Below, in pieces: positions 15,464-22,605 of a DNA stretch of 25,567 bases (positions are counted from its first letter, which is position 1; each line of letters opens with the position of its first letter). This DNA comes from CALMNV01 sp035688975 (GTDB taxonomy: Bacteria; Actinomycetota; Actinomycetes; Actinomycetales; Dermatophilaceae). The notes beneath the pieces are model-generated. The model was given only the letters and a program-made list of their open reading frames with translations. It did not search any database and was not told where the DNA came from. The position numbers and the translations under genes were made by a program. Where the stretch lies: positions 1 to 25,567 of the forward strand of contig NZ_DASSMH010000025.1 in assembly GCF_035688975.1 (NCBI RefSeq). The letters run 5' to 3'.

Positions 15464-15492
15464 GCCTCTGCCCCGGGGAAGGACGCCCGAGC

Positions 15493-16950
15493 ATGTCTAT
15501 GAGTCGCCACACACCAAACGGGCCGGTCGAAGGTCGCTCCTCAGGGGCTCCTCTTGCGGCGGCCTTCGCCTCCGTCGCCGGGTGGTCCTTCGACCTCTTC
15601 GACCTCTTCCTTCTGCTGTACGTCGCTGGCCCGGTGGGAAAGCAGATCTTCCCGTCGCACAGCCCGACGCTGAGCCTCGCCGCGGTCTTCGCCTCGTTCG
15701 CGGTCAGCATCGTGATGCGGCCGGCGGGCGCCGCGTTCTTCGGGGAGCTCGCGGACCGCAAGGGGCGCAAGGCGATCATGGTGACGGTCCTCGCCGGGGT
15801 CGGCCTGGCCACCGCCGCGATGGGCCTCGTGCCGACGTATGCCGCGATCGGCTTGGCGTCGCCCGTCATCTTCCTGGTCCTGCGCGTCATCCAGGGCCTC
15901 TTCGTCGGCGGTGTCACCGCGACCACGCACACCCTCGGCACCGAGAGCGTCGCACCAAGATGGCGGGGCCTGATGAGCGGGCTCATCGGCGGGGGTGGCG
16001 CCGGCCTGGGTGCGGCCCTCGCGAGCGTGGCCTTCATCGTCGTCAGCGGCTTATACCCCGGCCAGTCCTTCGACGAGAACGGCTGGCGCGTGATGTTCTT
16101 CAGCGGCCTGCTGGGCGCGGTGCTGAGTCTCTTCGTGCTCATGAAGGTCGAGGAGTCGCCCCTCTGGCAGGAGCAGCAGGATGCCGCGAAGAAGAATCCG
16201 ACCGTTGTCGACCCCAAGCGCGTCCGCTTCGGCGACCTCGTTGCGGGGAGGTACCGCAAGATCCTCTTCATCAACATCGCGGTGGCGGCCGGTGCCGGGG
16301 CGCAGTACTACCTGACCTCAGGATTCCTGCCCACCCTGCTCGGCTCGGTCGTCAAGATGCCGAGCAGCAGCCGAGGTCAGATCCTGCTCATTGCCAGTCT
16401 CGTCGTCGTCATCTCAGCGACGATGGCGGGCGAGCTGAGCGAACGGATCGGACGTCGCAAGACGATGCTGCTGATCGGTGGTGCGAACGTCGTCCTCCTC
16501 CCGCTGTTCACGACGATCCTGGGCAACGCGAGCCCGACCGACACCGGAGCAATCCTGCTGTACTCCTGCCTGCTTGCCTTCTTCGCCAACGCTGCCTACG
16601 CCCCAGTCATGATCTTCCTCAACGAGCGGTACCCGACCGTCCTGCGGTCCCGGGGCACGGCGGTCTCGTGGAACACCGGCTTCATGCTCGGTGGTCTCCT
16701 GCCCACTTTCGTCAACCTGTTCAGCCCGACCCTCGCGGACGTGCCGAGCCGGCTCGTCATCTTCATCGTCGCCTCGGTCGTCGTCTTCCTCGTCGCGGTC
16801 GGCGTCAGCCCCGAGACCCGAGGCAACATCGACCGCAAGCACGTGGTCACCGAGCTGTCCGCCGCCGAGGGTGACACGTCGAGCACGGCCACCGACCCGC
16901 AGGGGCCGGCCCGGCCCGGCTTGCCCACCGACAAGGGGAGCGTCCGATGA
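15493..16950 (+). CDS. Major facilitator superfamily carboxylate/aromatic-acid type transporter
   Basis: ATG 15493 follows GGAAGGA; an in-frame ATG at 15499 is a close alternative. The 485-residue protein has about twelve hydrophobic segments. The loop after the second has GELADRKGRKAIM, the MFS D-R-x-G-R-K motif, and a repeat GELSERIGRRKTM lies in the second half. The opening helix WSFDLFDLFLLLYV, with acidic residues, resembles proton-coupled symporters for lactate, sialate or aromatic acids (SHS/MHS-like groups). It should bring in the organic substrate of the operon in the inner membrane. Its stop overlaps the SDR start as ATGA. The C-terminal 35 residues are polar and probably cytosolic. 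The class is firm, the substrate is inferred from neighbours. Confidence 0.92.
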   Translation: MSMSRHTPNGPVEGRSSGAPLAAAFASVAGWSFDLFDLFLLLYVAGPVGKQIFPSHSPTLSLAAVFASFAVSIVMRPAGAAFFGELADRKGRKAIMVTVLAGVGLATAAMGLVPTYAAIGLASPVIFLVLRVIQGLFVGGVTATTHTLGTESVAPRWRGLMSGLIGGGGAGLGAALASVAFIVVSGLYPGQSFDENGWRVMFFSGLLGAVLSLFVLMKVEESPLWQEQQDAAKKNPTVVDPKRVRFGDLVAGRYRKILFINIAVAAGAGAQYYLTSGFLPTLLGSVVKMPSSSRGQILLIASLVVVISATMAGELSERIGRRKTMLLIGGANVVLLPLFTTILGNASPTDTGAILLYSCLLAFFANAAYAPVMIFLNERYPTVLRSRGTAVSWNTGFMLGGLLPTFVNLFSPTLADVPSRLVIFIVASVVVFLVAVGVSPETRGNIDRKHVVTELSAAEGDTSSTATDPQGPARPGLPTDKGSVR

Positions 16951-17729
16951 CCGCGACCGACCTGAGCCTGGCCGACCGCGTCGTGCTGCTGACCGGCGTC
17001 ACCGGCGACATCGGCACCACCTACGTGAAGGCCTTCACGGCCGCCGGCGCCAACGTCGTCGCCGCCGACCTCCCCGATCTCACAGACGCCGGTGAGCGCA
17101 TCGCCGCGGAGGCAAGCGAGACGGGGCCCGGGCGGGCGGTGTTCGTGCCGTGCGACATCACCGACGAAGCATCCGTCGAGCACGGGGTCCAGACGGCCGT
17201 CAAGACGTTCGGCGGACTGCACAGTGTCGTCAACAACGCGGCGATCTACCGCACCCTCGGTGGAAAGCGGGCGCTGACCGAGTTGACGACGGCCGACTGG
17301 GAGCTCGTTCTCCGCGTCAACGTCATCGGCATGTGGCAGGTGATCAAGGCCGCGGCGCCGGAGCTGGCGGCCAGCGGGCAGGGACGCATCGTCAACATCG
17401 CCTCGGTGGTGGCGCGCAACGGTGCGCCGGGCTTCGCCCACTACGTGGCCTCGAAGGCAGCGGTGGAGGGTCTGACCCGGTCGGCAGCACGCGAGCTCGG
17501 GGTGGACGGCACGACGGTGAATGCCGTGTCGCCGGGCCTCGTCGACGACGCGGCCACCCGTGACCTCAACTCCGGTGAGTACCTCGCAGCTGCTGCCGGG
17601 GCTCGGGCGATCCCTCGCGCCATGGTTCCCGAGGACCTCGTCGGCGCCGTGACCTGGCTGGCGGGCCCCTCGTCGGGCTTCGTGACCGGCCAGACGTTGA
17701 TCGTGGACGGCGGCGGGGTCTTCGTATGA
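16947..17729 (+). CDS. Short-chain dehydrogenase/reductase (classical SDR length)
   Basis: ATG 16947 overlaps the transporter stop. The 260 residues form one Rossmann-fold SDR. The nucleotide motif is TGVTGDIG (16-23), closer to TGxxGxxG than to the classical TGxxxGIG. D41 ends the second strand, which favours NAD(H) over NADP(H). NNAA is at 96-99, and the catalytic set is N125, S153, Y166 and K170 (HYVASK). The C-terminal FVTGQTLIVDGGG is typical. It would oxidise an alcohol, or a dihydrodiol-like intermediate, to the carbonyl. The aldehyde dehydrogenase that follows, with a 4-bp ATGA overlap, could then oxidise an aldehyde product to the acid used by UbiD. Confidence 0.94.
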   Translation: MTATDLSLADRVVLLTGVTGDIGTTYVKAFTAAGANVVAADLPDLTDAGERIAAEASETGPGRAVFVPCDITDEASVEHGVQTAVKTFGGLHSVVNNAAIYRTLGGKRALTELTTADWELVLRVNVIGMWQVIKAAAPELAASGQGRIVNIASVVARNGAPGFAHYVASKAAVEGLTRSAARELGVDGTTVNAVSPGLVDDAATRDLNSGEYLAAAAGARAIPRAMVPEDLVGAVTWLAGPSSGFVTGQTLIVDGGGVFV

Positions 17730-19108
17730 GCTCGACGCAGCTGCAGCCCCTCGATCCCGTCACCCTCGAGCAGCTGCCCCCGGTCTCGCCGGCGTCTCGC
17801 GAGGACATCGACGCGGCCGCCGATGCCGCGGCTGCGGCGATGCGCGGCCCCTGGCCACGGGACCACCGGCGTCGCGCCGAGGTGCTGCACGCCTGGGCCG
17901 ACCTGCTCCGGGCGGAGTCCGACGACCTGGTCGAGGACCTCGTCCGCGAGACCGGCAAGACCCGGTCCGAGGCCAGCGCAGAGATCCTCGGCAGCATCGA
18001 CGCCCTGCGGTTCAACGCCGGCCTCGCCCGCCTACCGCTAGGCAGCGCCGGCTCCTTGTGGGACGGCAGCGAGGCGCATCTCGTGCGCGAGCCTGTCGGG
18101 CCCACGGTCTTCATCACACCGTGGAACTGGCCGGTTCTGCTCCTTCTGCGGGACCTCGCACCGGGCTTCGCGGTGGGTGTCACCGCCTTGGTCAAGCCGG
18201 CCCCGCAGACCTCCCACGTCACGGGCCGGGTCGTCGAGCTCGGGCACCGGGCGGGTGTCCCGGCGGACGTGCTGCAGTGCCTCCTCGGCGGTGCCGAGGT
18301 GGCCTCCGCCCTGGTGCGGCACCCGGCTACGGCGGCCGTGGCCATCACCGGGTCGACGACGGCGGGCCAGGCCGTGATGCGGGACGCGGCGGAGACGATG
18401 ACCCGTCCGCTGCTCGAGCTCGGGGGCAAGGCCTCGATGCTCGTGCTGCCCGACGGCGACCTCGAGACCGCCGTCGCGCAAGCGGCGCGGGCCGCGATCG
18501 TGACGAGCGGACAGATGTGCATGGCCTGCACCCGGGTGCTGGTCCACCAGGACCAGCTCGCGACGGCGGAGAAGACCCTGCACGACGCGTTCGTGGAGAT
18601 GACGCCCGGAGACCCCCGCAAGCCGGACAGCGTGCTCGGCCCGCTCGTCTCCTCGGCTGCCATGGAGAAGGTCACCGGCTACGTGGACCTCGCGCGTCGC
18701 GACGCCCGACTCGTCGTGGGTGGTGAGCAGGTGCACCCCGACGGCCTGCCGGGTCACTTCATGGTCCCGGCACTGGTCACGGACGTGGAGAGCGGGTCCC
18801 CGCTGGTCCAGGAGGACATCTTCGGGCCCCTGCTGACCCTGGAGTCCTACGAGAGCGAGGACGCCGCCCTCGAGCTGTCGAACGCGACCCCCTTCGGTCT
18901 CGCCGCCTCCGTGTGGTCGCGGGACCTGTCCCGGGCCATGTCCGCCGCCCGCCAGCTCAGGGCAGGCACGGTGTGGGTCAACGGGTACAACCGCTCCTAC
19001 GCCGAGATGCCTTCGGGCGGCGTCCGCATGTCAGGTCTTGGTCGGACGCGCGGGATCGACGGCCTCGCCCAGTTCACCGAGCTCAAGCACATCCACCTGT
19101 CGGTCTAG
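17726..19108 (+). CDS. Aldehyde dehydrogenase, vanillin/benzaldehyde-dehydrogenase-like
   Basis: ATG 17726 overlaps the SDR stop as ATGA. The product is 460 residues, somewhat short for ALDH (usually 480-500), mainly because the N-terminus is compact. Active-site residues are complete: N134 in TPWNWP, K157 in ALVKPAPQ, the GSTTAG loop (209-214), E231 in LELGGK and C265 in SGQMCMA. EDIFGPLL and a C-terminal GGVRMSGLGRTRG complete the fold. The WNWP loop and short length resemble aromatic-aldehyde dehydrogenases. The gene lies directly before UbiD/UbiX with a 35-bp gap, so it would feed them a carboxylic acid. A role on an aromatic aldehyde is inferred, not shown. Confidence 0.92.
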   Translation: MSSTQLQPLDPVTLEQLPPVSPASREDIDAAADAAAAAMRGPWPRDHRRRAEVLHAWADLLRAESDDLVEDLVRETGKTRSEASAEILGSIDALRFNAGLARLPLGSAGSLWDGSEAHLVREPVGPTVFITPWNWPVLLLLRDLAPGFAVGVTALVKPAPQTSHVTGRVVELGHRAGVPADVLQCLLGGAEVASALVRHPATAAVAITGSTTAGQAVMRDAAETMTRPLLELGGKASMLVLPDGDLETAVAQAARAAIVTSGQMCMACTRVLVHQDQLATAEKTLHDAFVEMTPGDPRKPDSVLGPLVSSAAMEKVTGYVDLARRDARLVVGGEQVHPDGLPGHFMVPALVTDVESGSPLVQEDIFGPLLTLESYESEDAALELSNATPFGLAASVWSRDLSRAMSAARQLRAGTVWVNGYNRSYAEMPSGGVRMSGLGRTRGIDGLAQFTELKHIHLSV

Positions 19109-19143
19109 ATGCGATCTGACGACCCGGTGCGAGGAGGGAGACG

Positions 19144-20541
19144 GTGACCCCCGAGGAGGCTGCACAGGAAGTATGGCCGGACCGACCCGACCTGAGGGGA
19201 TGGCTCGGGCTGCTGGAGCAACGCGGTGAGCTGCGTCGGCTCCGCAGCGAGATCGACCCGGACCAGGAGGTCACCGCCGTCCTCGAGGAGGTGGACGGTC
19301 GCAGTGCCGTCCTCTTCACCGCCGTGCGCGGCGCGCAGTTCCCGTTGCTCGGCAACACGGTGGCGACCCGGGAGGACTTCTCGGCCCTCCTCGGGTGCCC
19401 GTCGGAGGACGTGGTGCGCCGGCTCGGCGACGCCGTCGCCGCCCCGGTGAGCTGTGTGGAGGTCGCCCTCGCCGATGCCCCGGTGGCGGCTGTGCCCGAG
19501 AGCGGCCCGGACCTGCTGCACGACCTGCCACTGCCGGTGCAGCACGAGCATGACGCCGGCCGCTACCTCACGTCGGCCCTGCTGACCGTGCGGGATCCAC
19601 GCACCGGCCTGACCAACCTGTCGATCAACCGGCTCCAGGTCGCCGGGCCGCGCGAGCTGCGGGTCCTGCTCCTCCCCGGCCGGCTGCGCTCCATCTTCGA
19701 TGAGTCGGAGCGGCGGGGCGAGGACCTTCCCATCGCGATCTGCATCGGGGTGGACCCCGCCCTCGTCCTCGCGTCCCAGTCGCCGGCCGACAGCGAGATC
19801 GACGACCTCGAGGTCGCGAGCGCCCTGCATCCTCGCCCGCTCGAGGTGGTCACGCTCCCGGGACACAACTTCCCGGTGCCGGCCCGCGCCGAGATGGTGC
19901 TGCTCGGCACGGTCATGGCGGGGCAGCGCGCCCAGGAGGGCCCGTTCGGCGAGTATCCCCGGACCTACGGGCCCGCTGGACCGGCTCCGGTGATCCAGCT
20001 GACCAGCCGGTGGCGCCGGCCGGACCCCATCGGGCAGACGATCCTCTCGGGGGGGCGCGAGCACTTCTGGGTGGGCGGGCTGCCCCGTGAGGCGAGGCTG
20101 CTCCGGGCGCTCGAGGGGGCGGGCATCAGGCCGTATGCCGTTCGCCTCACCGAAGCGGGATCCTGCCGCCTGCATGCGGTCGTGTCGCTGGCCGCACCCT
20201 CTCCCGGCACGGTGCACCACGCGGCGATGGCGGTGTTCGCGGCGCTGGCCCCGGTCAAGCTCGTGGTCGTCGTCGACGAGGACGTCGACGTCTTCGACGA
20301 CGAGGCCGTCGGCTGGGCGGTAGCCACTCGGTTCCAGGCCGACCGTGACCTGCTCGTCATCCCGCGCAGCCGCGGTGGCGGCCTCGACCCCTCCGCCGAG
20401 GGCGGCCCGACGGCCAAGCTCGTGGTGGACGCGACCGTCCCGGCGGGCAAGCGGCAGCACCACGCCCGAATGAGGTCGACCATCACCGGGTCGCCCCGCC
20501 TGGCCGAGCTCATGAGGCAGCTGGAGCCGGGCCGTGGCTGA
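19144..20541 (+). CDS. UbiD-family prenyl-FMN-dependent (de)carboxylase
   Basis: GTG 19144 has the strongest ribosome site in the window (GAGGAGGGAG). The 465-residue product matches UbiD enzymes. The N-terminal LLEQRGELRRL is followed by N158 and R163 in NLSINRLQ, then IAICIGVDPALVLAS. PVPARAEMVLLGTV precedes EGPFGEYPRTYG, where E265 and E270 give the glutamates of the E-R-E triad. The histidine that usually helps hold the metal before the LPvAixIGxDP segment is not evident (around residues 180-182 it reads RLR). The enzyme uses prenylated FMN made by the UbiX encoded next to decarboxylate aromatic or alpha,beta-unsaturated acids. No small third subunit (VdcD/BsdD type) is present. The family is certain, the substrate unknown. 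Confidence 0.94.
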   Translation: MTPEEAAQEVWPDRPDLRGWLGLLEQRGELRRLRSEIDPDQEVTAVLEEVDGRSAVLFTAVRGAQFPLLGNTVATREDFSALLGCPSEDVVRRLGDAVAAPVSCVEVALADAPVAAVPESGPDLLHDLPLPVQHEHDAGRYLTSALLTVRDPRTGLTNLSINRLQVAGPRELRVLLLPGRLRSIFDESERRGEDLPIAICIGVDPALVLASQSPADSEIDDLEVASALHPRPLEVVTLPGHNFPVPARAEMVLLGTVMAGQRAQEGPFGEYPRTYGPAGPAPVIQLTSRWRRPDPIGQTILSGGREHFWVGGLPREARLLRALEGAGIRPYAVRLTEAGSCRLHAVVSLAAPSPGTVHHAAMAVFAALAPVKLVVVVDEDVDVFDDEAVGWAVATRFQADRDLLVIPRSRGGGLDPSAEGGPTAKLVVDATVPAGKRQHHARMRSTITGSPRLAELMRQLEPGRG

Positions 20542-21199
20542 CCCTCGCGTCGAGCCGACCCGCGTGGTGGTCGCCATCACCGGGGCGTCAGGAGTCGCCT
20601 ACGGGGTCCGCGCCCTCGAGCTGCTGCGCGCGGCCGAGGTGGAGACCCATCTGGTGGTCACGAGGTCCGGGGTCGCCACCCTGGCCCAGGAGACGTCGCT
20701 GTCGGTCTCGCAGGTCAAGGACCTGGCGTCCGTCGTGCACTCACCGAACGACCTGGGCGCGTCCATCTCGAGCGGCTCGTTCCCGGTGGCAGGGATGCTG
20801 GTCGCCCCCTGCAGTGTTCGGACGCTGTCTGGCATCGCGAACAGTTACGACGAGAACCTCGTCGTGCGGGCAGCCGACGTCACGCTGAAGGAACGGCGCC
20901 GGCTCGTGCTCCTCCTGCGGGAGACGCCACTGCACGCCGGGCACCTGCGACTGATGACCCAGGCCACTGAGGCGGGCGCGGTGATCATGCCGCCGGTCCC
21001 CGCCTTCTACACCCGTCCGGCATCCGTGCAGGACATCGTCGACGACACCGTGCACCGCGCCCTCGACCTCCTCGGGCTCGGGCAGGAGCACGGGCGCAGA
21101 TGGGTCGGTGAGCGGCATACGTCCGGCACCACGGGCGCCCCGGACGGGGTCGCCGCCATTGCGGAAGTAGCACCACCTCTCGAGGGAGTACAACGATGA
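20534..21199 (+). CDS. UbiX-family flavin prenyltransferase (makes prenyl-FMN for UbiD)
   Basis: GTG 20534 overlaps the ubiD-type stop by 8 bp. The 221-residue protein shows all key UbiX features: the FMN loop GASG (17-20), APCSVRTLSGIANSYDENL (91-109), then R112, K119, R129-E130, Y159 and R175. These match the catalytic set of Pseudomonas UbiX (R122, K129, R139/E140, Y169, R185) at a constant offset of ten. It attaches a dimethylallyl group to reduced FMN. A C-terminal tail of about 35 residues (after GLGQEHG) exceeds the usual end and is probably disordered. Pairing with UbiD in one operon means the cofactor is made on demand for this pathway rather than for quinone synthesis. Confidence 0.95.
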   Translation: MADPRVEPTRVVVAITGASGVAYGVRALELLRAAEVETHLVVTRSGVATLAQETSLSVSQVKDLASVVHSPNDLGASISSGSFPVAGMLVAPCSVRTLSGIANSYDENLVVRAADVTLKERRRLVLLLRETPLHAGHLRLMTQATEAGAVIMPPVPAFYTRPASVQDIVDDTVHRALDLLGLGQEHGRRWVGERHTSGTTGAPDGVAAIAEVAPPLEGVQR

Positions 21200-22401
21200 C
21201 GGACCGCCAGACCGCAGGAGACGACGTGGCCAGGGTGGTGGATGACGGACTCGTCTTCGACCCCCATTCCGCGGATCTCACGCCGGAACGGGCGTACGAG
21301 CTGTACGAGCTGCTGCGGACCACGTGCCCCGTCGCCCACGGTGAGAAATACGGGGGGTACTGGTCGCTCGCGCGCTACGAGGACATCAAGGCGGTCGCGG
21401 CCGACCATCAGCGGTTCTCCTCGGCCGGAGGAGTGTACGTCCCGGCGGTCTCCGAGCACCGGTTCCCCCCGATCGACGTCGACCCCCCGGAGCACGCCGC
21501 GTTCCGCAAGCTCATCGCACCCCTGACGAGCGCGGCCGCAGCCAAGCAGATGGAGCCCGCCATCCAGGCCACCGTCGACCGGCTCATCGACGGGTTCATC
21601 GACGGCGGGCGTGCCGAGCTCGTCGAACAGATGGCCATCCCCCTTCCGCTCGACGTCATCACGCAGCTCTACGGGCTGCACCCGGACCAGGCGAACGACA
21701 TCCGGGCGTACTCCCTCGAGTTCCTCGAACACGCCTCGGGCTCCCAGGGCCAGGACGTGATCACTCGCGTCGCGGACTACTGGATGGGCGTCTTCCAGGA
21801 GCGCCGCAAGCACCCCGGCGACGACTTCATCTCACAGCTCCTCGCGATCAACTTCGAGCTCGAGGTGCCCGACGAAGAGCTCGCCAACATGATGTTCATC
21901 CTCACGTATGCCGGGCACGACTCCACCGCCCTCGGCCTCGGCAACATGCTGCTCTACCTCGCGGAGCACCCGCAGGTGCACGGCCACCTGCTCGAGGACG
22001 AGCGTCGCATTCCCACGGCCATCGACGAGATCCTGCGCTTCAACGCGCCGCTGCAGTGGTTCCCGCGGTTGGCCACCGAAGACGTCACGATCGGCGACAA
22101 GACGGTCTGCGCGGGGGAGCGGGTGATGCTGCTGTTCGGTTCGGCGAACCGCGACTCCGACGCGTTCCCGGACGCCGACAGCATCGTGCTCGATCGCAAG
22201 CCCAACCGGCACCTCTCCTTCGGTGCGGGCATCCACACCTGCCCCGGGATGCCGCTGGCGAAGGCGGAGATCCGCATCGCGGTCACGTCGATGCTGAAGC
22301 GCCTTCCGGGCTTCCGACTCGACGGACCCGCCGAGCGGACCTCTCCGCTCGAGGGCGGCGGCCGGCACCTCGGCGTGCGCCATCTCCCGGTGACCTGGTA
22401 A
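21196..22401 (+). CDS. Cytochrome P450, soluble bacterial class I
   Basis: ATG 21196 overlaps the UbiX stop as ATGA, with GAGGGAG upstream. The 401-residue protein has DPPEHAAFR (96-104, C-helix), the I-helix AGHDST (239-244), ExxR as E278/R281, and the haem loop FGAGIHTCPG (342-351) with C349 as the iron ligand. The conserved I-helix acid is D242, but the next residue, normally threonine, is S243. No membrane anchor is present, so the enzyme is cytosolic. Ferredoxin and ferredoxin reductase genes follow directly and give a complete three-component electron chain. It probably hydroxylates or O-demethylates a small substrate, perhaps the product of the UbiD step. I cannot place it in a numbered CYP family. 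Confidence 0.95.
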   Translation: MTDRQTAGDDVARVVDDGLVFDPHSADLTPERAYELYELLRTTCPVAHGEKYGGYWSLARYEDIKAVAADHQRFSSAGGVYVPAVSEHRFPPIDVDPPEHAAFRKLIAPLTSAAAAKQMEPAIQATVDRLIDGFIDGGRAELVEQMAIPLPLDVITQLYGLHPDQANDIRAYSLEFLEHASGSQGQDVITRVADYWMGVFQERRKHPGDDFISQLLAINFELEVPDEELANMMFILTYAGHDSTALGLGNMLLYLAEHPQVHGHLLEDERRIPTAIDEILRFNAPLQWFPRLATEDVTIGDKTVCAGERVMLLFGSANRDSDAFPDADSIVLDRKPNRHLSFGAGIHTCPGMPLAKAEIRIAVTSMLKRLPGFRLDGPAERTSPLEGGGRHLGVRHLPVTW

Positions 22402-22413
22402 GGAGCGCGACCC

Positions 22414-22605
22414 ATGAGAATCACCATCGACTCCGACAAGTGCTGCGGCTACGGGGACTGCGTGCTCGCCGCGCCGGACGTGTTCGACATCGGCGACGAC
22501 AACGTGGCGTACGTGCTCGTCGGCGACCCCGGGCCGGAGCTGCAGGACCAGGCGGCGCAGGGCGCGGCAGCCTGCCCGGTCGAGGCCATCGAGATCGCCT
22601 CGTGA
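22414..22605 (+). CDS. 3Fe-4S ferredoxin, P450 redox partner
   Basis: ATG 22414 follows GGAG in a 12-bp gap after the P450. This 63-residue acidic protein has the single-cluster pattern C10-x5-C16 ... C54-P. The central position that would be cysteine in a 4Fe-4S ferredoxin is Y13 (CCGYGDC), so a 3Fe-4S cluster is expected. An extra C11 sits next to the first ligand. Such ferredoxins carry single electrons from an FAD reductase to bacterial P450s, which fits its place between the two. Its stop overlaps the reductase start as GTGA. Confidence 0.95.
   Translation: MRITIDSDKCCGYGDCVLAAPDVFDIGDDNVAYVLVGDPGPELQDQAAQGAAACPVEAIEIAS

Larger units (their letters stand above)
15014..15492. other. Long intergenic region between the two catabolic operons
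   Basis: This 479-bp gap is less GC-rich than the rest, especially near 15280-15445. It holds the possible minus-strand gene remnant, a perfect 16-bp palindrome (15291-15306), a promoter with a consensus -35 box (15392-15420), a TATGAT box at 15439-15444 with no good -35, and a TCCGGA dyad (15444-15463). I see no convincing plus-strand gene, tRNA or terminator with a T-tract. It looks like the control region of the MFS/SDR/ALDH/UbiD/P450 operon. Confidence 0.6.

Noticed and set aside
15071..15502. Plus-strand frame of 143 codons in the long intergenic region
   Set aside because: No ribosome site, poor third-position GC and no domain; it runs over the palindrome and the promoter and into the MFS start in another frame.
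8654..20541. Identical 8-bp overlap GTGGCTGA at both the M20/dehydrogenase and UbiD/UbiX junctions
   Set aside because: It results from a common Met-Ala start overlapping a TGA stop. The surrounding sequences are unrelated, so I treat it as coincidence.
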